From the IMG/VR virus record IMGVR_UViG_3300023174_000436, positions 1 through 32,319 of that record: a DNA stretch of 32,319 bases; one strand, given 5' to 3'. Origin of the DNA: a virus. Position 1 is the stretch's first letter. Every line of letters starts with the position of its first letter. Shown one piece after another: positions 1-6,203 of this stretch. The position numbers and the translations under genes were made by a program. The notes below the pieces were generated by a model. The model saw only the letters and a list, made by a program, of their open reading frames with translations. It searched no databases and had not been told where the DNA came from.

Positions 1-343
1 TCAGCCGCACGCATATATCACCATGCCTCCAACCGAATACCCCCTTGGGCACATACTGACTGGTGTTGCCCGGCGTGTACGCGTTGGCGTACCAAGGTCT
101 GTGCACTGTGTAGGTGTTGTCCGACCGCCACTGCACGAGCGGCTTGCCGCAGTACTCCAGGTTGACGGTGTCTGCATCGGGCATCGAGATGCTCGCCATC
201 TTGTGATAGCGACGTACCCCGAGTGGCCTAACATTAGCCGAACCCTTGATGGGCTTGGTCTGCTCGTACCTGTGCTTCGCTTGCGCGAAACTCGTGATGT
301 GCGGTACGCCCGCTGTGTTGTAACTACTATACCCGTAAGCCAT
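1..343 (-). CDS. Conserved-looking phage protein of unknown function, C-terminus cut by the window edge
   Basis: Reading leftward from an ATG at 343 gives an open frame of 114 codons that leaves the window without a stop, so the C-terminus is missing. The start is supported by AAGGAGAG just upstream. The peptide begins MAYGYSSYNTAGVPHIT and later has PLGVRRYHKMASISMPDADT and WRSDNTYTVHRPWY; it is rich in Tyr, Arg and His and has no membrane segment. I recall similar proteins in uncultured tailed phages, without a known role. The start overlaps the end of the upstream 68-residue gene by 17 bases, so it is the last visible gene of the leftward operon. A shorter frame on the same strand ends at position 1 but has a composition unlike a protein and is an out-of-frame shadow. 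Confidence 0.75.
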   Translation of the reverse strand, partial: MAYGYSSYNTAGVPHITSFAQAKHRYEQTKPIKGSANVRPLGVRRYHKMASISMPDADTVNLEYCGKPLVQWRSDNTYTVHRPWYANAYTPGNTSQYVPKGVFGWRHGDICVRL

Positions 344-533
344 TTTGGCTCTCCTTGTGAAGATATGCTTCCTGAATAAACGACATGCTGATAGACAGTT
401 GTTCTATCTGTGCACGCCGACGCTGAGACTGCATGAGTTCATTCATGCAGACAAGACTCCCGATCTTGGGAAGTTCCTGTTCGTTGGGTCGTTGATAGTC
501 AACTAACCCTTTACCTAAAACAACTAAAGGCAT
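327..533 (-). CDS. Small hypothetical protein, 68 aa
   Basis: ATG at 533 with a purine-rich AAGGGG-type ribosome site that overlaps the end of the preceding gene. The product is mostly polar, with a probable helix around residues 30-55 (MNELMQSQRRRAQIEQLS) and no cysteine pairs or membrane segment. I do not recognise the family. It sits 6 bases after the ribbon-helix-helix-like gene and overlaps the next gene by 17 bases, so it is probably translated as part of the accessory operon. The tight packing is the main argument that it is real. Confidence 0.55.
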   Translation of the reverse strand: MPLVVLGKGLVDYQRPNEQELPKIGSLVCMNELMQSQRRRAQIEQLSISMSFIQEAYLHKESQNGLRV

Positions 534-539
534 GATGGT

Positions 540-695
540 CTACCCCTTCGCTGTGTTGTACATGCTAATCAGATGGCGTACCACCTGCCCGTAGGTAGGC
601 TCGAACCCTAGCTTCACGCCAAGGTCATCGCGCACCTTCTGCAACAACTCAAAGGTTTCCCTGTTGAGGTTGATGTTGTAGTTGCCCGCTATCAT
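540..695 (-). CDS. Small ribbon-helix-helix-like protein, 51 aa
   Basis: The start is set at the ATG at 695, which overlaps the stop of the upstream gene as ATGA and is preceded by AAAGAGAGG; a longer reading from 749 is not needed. The product MIAGNYNINLNRETFELLQK has a short beta-like stretch (YNINLN) followed by two predicted helices (about residues 12-25 and 32-47). That matches the size and order of Arc/MetJ-type ribbon-helix-helix DNA-binding proteins. These usually act as dimeric repressors, so this could regulate phage promoters such as the palindrome at 4647-4663. The fold assignment is inference from pattern only; no diagnostic catalytic residue exists for the family. Confidence 0.6.
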   Translation of the reverse strand: MIAGNYNINLNRETFELLQKVRDDLGVKLGFEPTYGQVVRHLISMYNTAKG

Positions 696-946
696 TTCTT
701 TGCCTCTCTTTCTTCCTTGGCCTTGCGGTTGGCCTCCAACTGAAGCCAATAGTGCGCGGTCATGGGTTGGATAGACACCGAATCAATTTCGGGGCCAGCT
801 AACACATTCCCCCAATCATCAGTGGTTACCCGCGCTTCCTTGATGCGCGACACGCTACACAAGATTTTCGCAACAGTGATAGCCTCGGCTATGTCCATGT
901 AGAACATATGGCCGCTGATCTTCAATATGACTTTGTCGTCGTCCAT
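692..946 (-). CDS. Hypothetical protein, 84 aa
   Basis: Starts at the ATG at 946, three bases after the upstream TGA, with AGGA seven bases before it; an in-frame TTG at 952 is an unlikely alternative. The product begins MDDDKVILKISGHMFYMD, is mixed alpha/beta in appearance, and ends in a charged tail (ANRKAKEEREAKK). No known motif is visible. It directly follows the VWA-domain gene and overlaps the following ribbon-helix-helix-like gene by 4 bases, so it is translationally coupled to both. A role as an accessory to the MoxR/VWA pair is possible but only from position. Confidence 0.65.
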   Translation of the reverse strand: MDDDKVILKISGHMFYMDIAEAITVAKILCSVSRIKEARVTTDDWGNVLAGPEIDSVSIQPMTAHYWLQLEANRKAKEEREAKK

Positions 947-948
947 GA

Positions 949-2247
949 TCAATCCTTAATGTTGACAAGCTGACCCACGGGTGGGGTGAACCTGTTGTTG
1001 CCAATAATGCACCACAGGACAGGGCATGTCACGCCCGCCCACTTCGCCGGATTACTGCTCATGTACCCATCGGAGAGAATCACAAGCACATCAGGCGTTA
1101 GCTCATTCGCTTGCATGAACACAGGTACGCAGTCAGGGTCCGTGCCACCACCACCCTTGGGGTTGGTGCGATGCACAATGGACTTCTTGTCCGCATCCTT
1201 GTATGTCTCATGTCCTGCGACCTCGGTGTCCCAGTACAGTACATCGACCCGCTCGGGATTCGTATCCGTTACGACCTTATTGAACTCGCTCATGAATGCA
1301 GTGAGTAACTCACCCACCACAGAGCCAGAGGTGTCCATCGCCAGCACGAGGTGCTTGACCCGCTTGCCTATCACGCTGGGCAGAATGATGTCCTGCCACA
1401 GATAGTTGCGGTGCGCCTTGCGCCATGACGGGGCCTGACGATCGCGCAGATGTGTCTTGACGAACACTCGCACAACCTCACGCCAATCCACCTTGGGTGT
1501 GAGCAACTCGCCGATCTCACGGGACATCTGCCCACCCATCTTGCCAGCATAGATGCCGCCTTGGCGCAGGGCTTGGTCAATGTCACGCTCAAGCTGTTTC
1601 TTCTCGTTCTCGCTAAGCCCGTCCTGTGCACCTTCCCAATCGTGCTCGTCGAGTCCGGAACCATCGACACCTTGTCGATCATTCCCATCCCCAGGCTCGC
1701 CTTGTTCATCGGTAGGCTCGCCGCCCTCACCCCCAGGGCCCTTGCCTTTACGCCCGCCCTTGCACTCTTCCTTGAGAATGTCGTAGACCTGCCGCGCATC
1801 CATACCTTGGAAGCGTGGGTCGTGTGCGCCAATGCGCTTGCCCGTCACCTTGTCACGGGGATGCACGAGTACAGTCTCGTTGGGGTCCATCTCTTCAAGC
1901 TGAAGATTGATGACATGATCACACGCGGTGTTGGCCAGCGAGTGGTTGTCGTCGTACAGGCTACGCCATGTGGTGAGATGGCGGTAGCACTTGTGCATGT
2001 TCTCGTGCATGACAAGAAAGGCTAACTCCTTGTCGGTCAGCGAGTCCACGAACGCCCGCCCGTAGGTAGCGTCACGCCCGTTGGTCCTGGCAGTGGGAGT
2101 CGTGTCATCCACGCTCGTCTTGCCCACCATGAACAGACCTGCGAACAGGGCGAACCGCTTGTCCTGCATGAGGGACACATGCACCACCTCAATCCGCTTT
2201 TCAGCGGGCAGTTTGGGCTTGGCCGTTGGCCTACTTACTACTAGCAT
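949..2247 (-). CDS. VWA-domain protein with HExxH metallopeptidase-like motif
   Basis: Predicted 432-aa cytosolic protein. The chosen ATG at 2247 has a perfect AAGGAG seven bases upstream and overlaps the preceding gene by 17 bases; an upstream in-frame start at 2322 would overlap that gene much more. Two parts are visible. An N-terminal domain carries HENMH at about residues 81-85, a zincin-type HExxH, in VMHENMHKCYRH. A C-terminal von Willebrand A domain has the full metal-ion-dependent adhesion site: DTSGS near 305-309, GGGTD near 366-369 and LSDG near 391-394. They are joined by a Gly/Glu/Asp-rich linker (about 160-205). This layout matches the VWA-like, putative metallopeptidase family. 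It lies downstream of a MoxR ATPase, as in RavA-ViaA-type pairs, where the ATPase remodels a target recruited by the VWA partner. The phage target is unknown. Confidence 0.85.
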   Translation of the reverse strand: MLVVSRPTAKPKLPAEKRIEVVHVSLMQDKRFALFAGLFMVGKTSVDDTTPTARTNGRDATYGRAFVDSLTDKELAFLVMHENMHKCYRHLTTWRSLYDDNHSLANTACDHVINLQLEEMDPNETVLVHPRDKVTGKRIGAHDPRFQGMDARQVYDILKEECKGGRKGKGPGGEGGEPTDEQGEPGDGNDRQGVDGSGLDEHDWEGAQDGLSENEKKQLERDIDQALRQGGIYAGKMGGQMSREIGELLTPKVDWREVVRVFVKTHLRDRQAPSWRKAHRNYLWQDIILPSVIGKRVKHLVLAMDTSGSVVGELLTAFMSEFNKVVTDTNPERVDVLYWDTEVAGHETYKDADKKSIVHRTNPKGGGGTDPDCVPVFMQANELTPDVLVILSDGYMSSNPAKWAGVTCPVLWCIIGNNRFTPPVGQLVNIKD

Positions 2248-2440
2248 TTTCGATCTCCTTGAATTGAATATATCCTTCGCTCGTTCGGGTGAACGAACCT
2301 TTTTTGTCGGCAGCTTCTTCAACCGCTTCCATTAACGCGATAAGGGCTCGCTTGAAGAAGGACAGCCGCGCCCGCTCGTAGGCATAGAGTCCCACCATCA
2401 CGCAGTTCCCCAGCACCAGCAGTAGTTCAGTGTCAGTCAT
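2231..2440 (-). CDS. Small single-pass membrane protein, 69 aa
   Basis: Starts at the ATG at 2440, embedded in ATGACTGA with the stop of the upstream gene, so translation is coupled. The N-terminal third (ELLLVLGNCVMVGLYAYE) is hydrophobic enough for one membrane segment. It is followed by a charged, probably helical tail with VEEAADKK. The last 17 bases overlap the start of the VWA gene and contain that gene's ribosome site. I do not recognise the family. Its place between the MoxR and VWA genes raises the possibility that it ties the pair to the membrane, which is inference only. Confidence 0.6.
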   Translation of the reverse strand: MTDTELLLVLGNCVMVGLYAYERARLSFFKRALIALMEAVEEAADKKGSFTRTSEGYIQFKEIENASSK

Positions 2441-2630
2441 TGGCCACCTCCACAGCTTCATCGTCCAGGTCTGCCCTCGTGATGCTAGGCCCGCCAGGGT
2501 GGCGGTCATAGCTGGTAGTGACAGAGTAAGCGGCCTCATCCCAGCCCGCTATCTCTTTGGCTTCTTCGGGAGAGTCGGCTTCCACCTCCACCTCCACGAC
2601 ATAGTACTGACGCACGACATAGTTCTTCAT
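2433..2630 (-). CDS. Hypothetical acidic protein, 65 aa
   Basis: Begins MKNYVVRQYYVVEVEVEADS from the ATG at 2630, preceded by GGAGAAAC. An alternating beta-strand N-terminus is followed by a short helix (SPEEAKEIAGWDEA), a layout common in small phage proteins of unknown role. The C-terminus is acidic (DLDDEAVEVAND). It lies 33 bases after the MoxR gene, with one of the leader-hairpin-like inverted repeats (2641-2669) in between, and overlaps the next gene by 8 bases. A longer frame starting at 2654 would run through that repeat and lacks a ribosome site. Confidence 0.65.
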   Translation of the reverse strand: MKNYVVRQYYVVEVEVEADSPEEAKEIAGWDEAAYSVTTSYDRHPGGPSITRADLDDEAVEVAND

Positions 2631-2640
2631 TTGTTTCTCC

Positions 2641-2669
2641 GGAGTTTTAGACAAGTTGTCGATTTATCC
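2641..2669 (-). promoter_or_regulatory. Degenerate member of the intergenic hairpin family
   Basis: Plus-strand arms GGAGTTTTAGACA (2641-2653) and TGTCGATTTATCC (2657-2669) flank AGT. Only the outer GGA/TCC and the loop-proximal GACA/TGTC pair well; the middle of the stem is mismatched. Size, spacing and conserved ends match the better copies at 3782, 4576, 6499 and 7228. It overlaps the stop codon of the MoxR gene and lies just before the ribosome site of the next gene. Confidence 0.45.
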
Positions 2670-3740
2670 CTTGAGACCAGCAAACATGTACTGGTTCTCG
2701 CGGGCCCATGTAACGAACGAGGGGTGAGACATGGCCCACGCCTTCTTCTCACGCACCTCCAATAAGCTGTTAATGAACACAGCCTGAGTCTCTTTGGGCA
2801 TGCGCCGCACGAACCTCATCCACGGGGCGAAAGTGTCCCGAGTCACAACGGCCACGCCTTTGAACGCCAAGATACACAAGGCGGCGGGGCTGGTGGGCAT
2901 GGTCACAGAGTCAGGCGAGTTCTCGATCGACTCGCGGGTCGGGAGTTGGTCGGACAAGCTGATGTACGCCTGCAAGTCACGACTGCCTGCGATACCGAGC
3001 GTGCCGTCAAGACAGGCGATCAAGCTGTTCTCTGTTAGCTGGTCACGCACCTTCACCCAGCGCGACGCTTTCTCAAGCGAGCGCGGTGAGACAAAGCTGG
3101 TCTGCGCCGCATTGGTCGGGTTGAAGATATACGGATTGTCTTTCTGCCCGCCGTCCATGTAGCTGTGCATGCAGTGCTCATACTCCTTGACCCAGGCCAT
3201 AACCTCTGGCGCAATGTCCGCGTTGCCCGCCCACACCAACCACTTGGCCGCAGTCGGTTTCATGTATGTGAGCCATGTCTGGCGGTTGACGGTGTGCTTC
3301 TTGACCGAGTCACCCACGCCATCGCCGTCCATGTTGCCCGTGGTGAACACGATGGTGTTGGGGTGCAGTCGGTAGTCGCCCAGGCGACGCTCGTGCAACA
3401 AAGGGTGCAGGGTATTGCGGACATAGTCATCGGTCTTGGTCCACTCGTCGATCATGATCACGCACGGCTCGTTCAGATGCAGTTTGAAACTGCCCGCTGG
3501 GTAGAAGTCCAAGATACGCTGGTCATGGTTGGGGATGGGCATGCCCGCTTGGCCCACATCGGTGTTAGGCCCGTCGATGTAGACCTTGTGGTATCCGGTC
3601 TTGGCGACCAGCACATCCTGAATGGCCGTCTTGCCCACGCCCGGCTCGCCTCGCAGATGCACGGAGTTGCCTCCAGAGTTGAGAAGAATGGCCACGGCCT
3701 CGTCATGGTCCACACGGCGGTTGAAGTTGATGTCAGACAT
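2664..3740 (-). CDS. MoxR-type AAA+ ATPase
   Basis: 358-aa cytosolic ATPase. The Walker A motif GEPGVGKT is at residues 31-38, Walker B VIMIDE at 94-99, and a sensor-1-like TTGN at 133-136. The C-terminal half is helical and typical of MoxR/dynein-related ATPases. Start ATG 3740 has AAGGAA upstream. MoxR proteins form hexamers that remodel or activate partner proteins and are usually encoded next to a VWA-domain partner. Here such a gene (949-2247) lies two small genes downstream in the same operon, so the two probably act together. Family assignment is confident; the target in infected cells is unknown. A hairpin with perfect 13-bp arms stands about 40 bases before the start codon. Confidence 0.92.
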   Translation of the reverse strand: MSDINFNRRVDHDEAVAILLNSGGNSVHLRGEPGVGKTAIQDVLVAKTGYHKVYIDGPNTDVGQAGMPIPNHDQRILDFYPAGSFKLHLNEPCVIMIDEWTKTDDYVRNTLHPLLHERRLGDYRLHPNTIVFTTGNMDGDGVGDSVKKHTVNRQTWLTYMKPTAAKWLVWAGNADIAPEVMAWVKEYEHCMHSYMDGGQKDNPYIFNPTNAAQTSFVSPRSLEKASRWVKVRDQLTENSLIACLDGTLGIAGSRDLQAYISLSDQLPTRESIENSPDSVTMPTSPAALCILAFKGVAVVTRDTFAPWMRFVRRMPKETQAVFINSLLEVREKKAWAMSHPSFVTWARENQYMFAGLKG

Positions 3741-3781
3741 CTTGGTTTCCTTGAAAGTGAAGGTTTATAAGTTGAGATACA

Positions 3782-3810
3782 GGAGTAATCGACACCATGT
3801 CGATTACTCC
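3782..3810 (-). promoter_or_regulatory. Perfect intergenic hairpin upstream of the MoxR gene
   Basis: Arms GGAGTAATCGACA (3782-3794) and TGTCGATTACTCC (3798-3810) are perfect 13-bp complements around a 3-nt loop. It overlaps the stop codon of the upstream zinc-ribbon gene and lies in the leader of the MoxR gene. There is no U-tract, so it is not a standard terminator. It is the clearest member of a family also seen at 4576, 6499 and 7228. Confidence 0.8.
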
Positions 3811-4103
3811 GAGCAGGTGTCACCACCACGGGTGTTTTTCTGATTGGTGTCTTTAAGTGTCTGGGGTGCAGACGCTTGAGTCACCAGCATATACGGCCCC
3901 TTGCCGTATGTTTGCACTACGCACCAGGATGCGCGATCAGCCTCTGCGGCCTCTTGGCCACAGAATAAGCAGAGTTTGAAACCGAGGTTCCAACGCTCTA
4001 CATGCACATCGTCCCCGCAACGGGGACACATGCGCCAGTCGTAGTTGACGCGATCAACTTTAGCTGCCATAGCGTCAACCAATTCTCTAGTATGGACAGT
4101 CAT
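3804..4103 (-). CDS. Small zinc-ribbon protein, 99 aa
   Basis: Starts at the ATG at 4103, coupled by ATGA to the stop of the tiny membrane protein upstream; an in-frame GTG at 4112 is the alternative. Two CxxC pairs, CPRC at residues 26-29 and CLFC at 45-48, are spaced as in a zinc ribbon. The rest is polar, with a disordered C-terminus (KNTRGGDTCSE). Such small zinc proteins are common in phage accessory operons and may bind nucleic acid or a host protein; no function can be assigned. Its stop codon lies inside the hairpin at 3782-3810. Confidence 0.7.
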   Translation of the reverse strand: MTVHTRELVDAMAAKVDRVNYDWRMCPRCGDDVHVERWNLGFKLCLFCGQEAAEADRASWCVVQTYGKGPYMLVTQASAPQTLKDTNQKNTRGGDTCSE

Positions 4104-4189
4104 GGACGCCACACCAGAAGATCAAGGGCCAGCACCACAAGTGCCAGCAGAAACACAACGCGCAGGGCGCGGTCAGTAAGTTTGTTCAT
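4100..4189 (-). CDS. Tiny single-span membrane protein, 29 aa
   Basis: ATG at 4189 preceded by AGAGGTGA. The whole product is MNKLTDRALRVVFLL followed by ALVVLALDLLVWRP: a short charged N-terminus, one hydrophobic segment of about 18 residues, and a three-residue tail. It overlaps the gene before it by 17 bases and the gene after it by 4 (ATGA). The good ribosome site, coupling and strongly non-random hydrophobic composition argue that it is translated. Small single-span peptides of phages often modulate host membrane enzymes; that role is speculation here. Confidence 0.55.
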   Translation of the reverse strand: MNKLTDRALRVVFLLALVVLALDLLVWRP

Positions 4190-4352
4190 GGTTCACCTCT
4201 TTCTCTTGAATCCAGTACTGACCATCCGGGTCATCGTCTTGCCACTCACGCAGGGCTTTCTCTGCTGTGATCTTGTGCGCGAACACTTCCGCAATGAACG
4301 AACCCTCGTCATCCGCGCCTCGTAGTATCCAAACCATTGGGTAGTACTTCAT
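4173..4352 (-). CDS. Hypothetical protein, 59 aa
   Basis: Starts at the ATG at 4352, which forms ATGA with the stop of the upstream 65-aa gene. The product begins MKYYPMVWILRGADDEGSFI and contains an aromatic, acidic C-terminal half (WQDDDPDGQYWIQEKE). It looks like a small alpha/beta domain with no cysteines or membrane segment. No family is recognised. Clean coupling on both sides supports it as a real member of the operon. Confidence 0.6.
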   Translation of the reverse strand: MKYYPMVWILRGADDEGSFIAEVFAHKITAEKALREWQDDDPDGQYWIQEKEVNHEQTY

Positions 4353-4546
4353 TCTTGCTTCCCTTCGTAACGCAACCCCGTGGCGGGGTCGAGGAGGTCG
4401 GCCACTTCGATGGTATCCAGCAGGTCGGCAAACTTGCGGAACGAGTTGGTGATCTCCCTGTCAGTGATTAAGCCTGAGACCCAGAGTTGAGCCGTTTGCT
4501 TCAAGTCCTCGTGTATGTGGTCGAGGACATCTTGCTTAGTTGCCAT
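4349..4546 (-). CDS. Hypothetical helical protein, 65 aa; first gene of the leftward operon
   Basis: ATG 4546 with TTGGAG upstream. The product begins MATKQDVLDHIHEDLKQ and is predicted mostly helical and acidic; no motif is recognised. It is the first gene after the promoter at 4661-4689, with a leader of about 100 nt that carries a hairpin (4576-4605). The rest of the operon follows with 4-17 base overlaps or short gaps, so this leader probably controls the early part of the unit through the MoxR and VWA genes. Confidence 0.65.
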   Translation of the reverse strand: MATKQDVLDHIHEDLKQTAQLWVSGLITDREITNSFRKFADLLDTIEVADLLDPATGLRYEGKQE

Positions 4547-4575
4547 ATGAAAACTCCAATAAAGGTTGAGGGACT

Positions 4576-4605
4576 GGAGTAATCGACAGGGTTGTCGATA
4601 ACTCC
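4576..4605 (-). promoter_or_regulatory. Leader hairpin of the leftward operon
   Basis: Arms GGAGTAATCGACA (4576-4588) and TGTCGATAACTCC (4593-4605) pair at 12 of 13 positions around a 4-nt loop. It lies about 55 nt downstream of the predicted transcription start and about 30 nt before the ATG at 4546, so it would be in the 5' untranslated leader. The left arm is identical to that of the copy at 3782. Confidence 0.75.
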
Positions 4606-4646
4606 GGACATGGGGAAAACCCCCTGTACACCTGTGCGCTATCCCA

Positions 4647-4663
4647 AATGTACAAAGTACATT
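4647..4663. promoter_or_regulatory. Operator-like palindrome overlapping the -10 box
   Basis: AATGTAC and GTACATT form a perfect 7-bp inverted repeat around AAA. The palindrome overlaps the leftward -10 box by three bases and covers the likely transcription start, the classic place for a repressor site. A single partial copy (GTGTAC) lies a few bases downstream in the leader. Confidence 0.6.
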
Positions 4664-4689
4664 CTAACACACTAATTAGACTTTGTCAA
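4661..4689 (-). promoter_or_regulatory. Sigma70-type promoter for the leftward accessory operon
   Basis: On the minus strand there is TTGACA (4684-4689), a 17-bp spacer, and TAGAAT (4661-4666). This is a perfect -35, ideal spacing and a 5/6 -10. Transcription would begin near 4654 and read the operon from 4546 leftward. Confidence 0.85.
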
Positions 4690-4721
4690 GTCCCTCTCCG
4701 CGTTTTGGCACCTGATTCCGT

Positions 4722-5432
4722 TCAATGGTCGTCTCGGCCATCTATGGGGTCTGGGTAGCCCTGGGCAATGAGGCGCTCTTGTTCCTTCGCCTGTTTCTTG
4801 GCCATGAGCATGTCAAAGTACGGACCCAGGAAGCCTTCCTTCTCGGTCTCCATCTCGGGCGTGATCGGGTCAACGAATGTCGAGGCTTTCTTTGGGGGTT
4901 CTTCGCGGCGGCGTATGACAAGCAACGGCTTGTTGGGGTCGGCGTACTTGGGCGGCGGTTTCCTGTTGGTATATCCAGGTACGAGGTTAGCGCCTGTCAG
5001 CCCTGCCCGCGAGGCGGTCTCGGCCAAGTGTTGCATCAGGTCTGGGTTCTTGACCCGCATGGCCTTGAGTTCTTCATCGGGCGGCAGAGTCTGGTGATAG
5101 TAAAGCTTCTCGGGTTCCAAGCGGCCAAGGGGGTCAGCTTGCTTCGCCCGCTTTGCGCGGATGGCCTTGGGTTCGGTGTGATGGTAGGGGTTGACGCAAA
5201 AGGCGTTCGGGCACATCCGGACCAATCTCCTGCCCGCTGGCGGGAACCGACAGATAGCGAATAGGATGCGGACGACGGAGGTCGAGCCAAACTTGATGGC
5301 CATGGGCGAGCGCGGGGCGAGCAAGGCTTGGGGGGAGTCGGTGGCAAAGGTTGGCCACAGGTAGCAGTCGTTGGAGGGAGTGCAGTTCGCAAAGAGGGTG
5401 TCTGCATTGAAGTACTTGACGGGGCGGGTCAT
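4722..5432 (-). CDS. Zinc-finger protein with HNH-like C-x4-C-x-NPxHH motif
   Basis: 236 aa, ATG 5432 with AAAGGA upstream. Residues 74-79 (CPNAFC) and 81-85 (NPYHH) resemble the zinc-binding core seen in many phage HNH_3-type and related DNA-binding proteins. I do not see a complete ββα-metal catalytic set, so nuclease activity is uncertain. The second half is Pro/Lys-rich and probably flexible, ending in a charged helix (LMAKKQAKEQERLIAQG). It has its own strong promoter (5468-5495) and is separated from the downstream operon by another promoter. It could be an early DNA-binding protein or a degenerate endonuclease. Confidence 0.7.
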   Translation of the reverse strand: MTRPVKYFNADTLFANCTPSNDCYLWPTFATDSPQALLAPRSPMAIKFGSTSVVRILFAICRFPPAGRRLVRMCPNAFCVNPYHHTEPKAIRAKRAKQADPLGRLEPEKLYYHQTLPPDEELKAMRVKNPDLMQHLAETASRAGLTGANLVPGYTNRKPPPKYADPNKPLLVIRRREEPPKKASTFVDPITPEMETEKEGFLGPYFDMLMAKKQAKEQERLIAQGYPDPIDGRDDH

Positions 5433-5467
5433 GGGGGTCCTTTTAAAAGTGCTGTGAAGGGCTATAT

Positions 5468-5495
5468 AATATAGGGCTTAGTCTATACTTGTCAA
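5468..5495 (-). promoter_or_regulatory. Sigma70-type promoter for the zinc-finger gene
   Basis: On the minus strand there is TTGACA (5490-5495), a 16-bp spacer and TATATT (5468-5473), about 35 bases before the start codon at 5432. The box is embedded in an AT-rich TATATTATATAG stretch. It is the second perfect -35 on this strand. Confidence 0.8.
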
Positions 5496-5544
5496 GCCCC
5501 AAACCCAATAAACACGCCATTTCTTGGGGTTATATCATGTATAA

Positions 5545-5680
5545 ATAACTTTGTGATGATTTTTTGAAGTAGTGAGAAGGGGAGGGAAAAGTTGGCGAGG
5601 TGGGCGTGGCGGGGAGGTCGGGCTTGGCGAGAGGAAATCACGGGACCTCTCACTGGTTGAAAAAAACGTCACAAAGTTAT
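5545..5680. repeat. Large imperfect inverted repeat with G-rich loop
   Basis: The left arm, 36 nt at 5545-5580, begins ATAACTTTGTGA. The right arm, 35 nt at 5646-5680, ends TCACAAAGTTAT. Aligned as complements they agree at about 29-30 positions, including the terminal 12 bp, a run of six A/T pairs and AGTGAGA. The 65-nt loop carries GGG-type runs at 5584-5586, 5602-5604, 5611-5614 and 5620-5622, with another at 5579-5582. In a plus-strand RNA two of the mismatches become G-U pairs. A competing hairpin (GAGAGG at 5629-5634 with CCTCTC at 5646-5651) uses part of the same right arm. Confidence 0.7.
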
Positions 5681-6019
5681 ATATATATTGTTTAATAAAA
5701 ATAATAATAAGAGAAATCAAGGACTTACGGAAAAAACGGGCGTTGCAAAGATAGGGCAAGTGTGCAGTTTTATACCCCTTCACTGGCCCCTCTCCTGCGG
5801 GCCTATAGAAACGGGCTGTGCGTTGCCCGCCGTGGGCGAGGTCTGGAGGGTGTTGCTTTTGAGCCACGCACATAGACGATATATTACAGAATCCGACTCG
5901 TTTCCTTATGCCAAATTTGCATAGATTGGTCAGGTAGATTTACTAAATAGAGCATATGGTGCGTAGAGAATTAGACCCGCCGGACACTTGCCGAGCGGTC
6001 GAGGCGGTCTTGGCGCTCT

Positions 6020-6048
6020 GGAGAAACCGACACTTTGTCGTTAATTCC
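6020..6048. promoter_or_regulatory. Imperfect copy of the hairpin family in non-coding DNA
   Basis: Arms GGAGAAACCGACA (6020-6032) and TGTCGTTAATTCC (6036-6048) flank CTT. The CGACA/TGTCG core and the GGA/TCC ends pair; three or four central positions do not. Unlike the other copies it has no convincing gene directly downstream on either strand. Confidence 0.5.
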
Positions 6049-6050
6049 GC

Positions 6051-6203
6051 CTATCCCGTTTCCAAGGGAACTGGTATACAAAGAAAGACGAGACTACCCC
6101 GTTCACACCGCCCGCAAAGCCTACGCGATGGTGGCAACGACTAACGAAGTCCTATAAGCAAGCATAGGCTACCCCGTTGCTCGGACAGGAACTGGTCTCA
6201 AAG
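6051..6203. repeat. Three degenerate direct repeats
   Basis: Each unit begins CTAYCCCGTT (at 6051, 6094 and 6169) and ends CAAAG (at 6083, 6119 and 6203). Units 1 and 3 also share GGAACTGGT at 6067-6075 and 6188-6196. Unit 2 is shorter. The arrangement resembles decayed iterons; there is no open frame through them. Confidence 0.5.

Noticed and set aside
486-509. Inverted repeat GGGTCGTTGA with TCAACTAACCC
   Set aside because: It lies inside a small gene, lacks the GGA/TCC ends and CGACA core of the hairpin family, and has one unpaired base; probably chance.
1450-2025. 191-codon plus-strand frame opposite the VWA gene
   Set aside because: Shadow of a high-GC coding strand; the opposite strand encodes clear MIDAS and HExxH motifs.
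3165-3770. 201-codon plus-strand frame opposite the MoxR gene
   Set aside because: Antisense shadow; Walker A and B lie on the minus strand.
5535-5873. Open frame of 112 codons on the minus strand
   Set aside because: It crosses the large inverted repeat and the AT-rich tract, has no ribosome site, and its Pro/Ser-rich then Ile/Phe-rich composition does not look like a protein.
5884-5955. 23-codon frame on the minus strand after the hairpin copy at 6020
   Set aside because: No ribosome site and no coupling to another gene; too short to support.
5960-6050. tRNA-Ser-like D-arm on the plus strand (TTGCCGAGCGGTCGAGGC)
   Set aside because: No acceptor stem, no T-arm consensus and no anticodon stem of the right size could be fitted; the following bases belong to a hairpin of another family.
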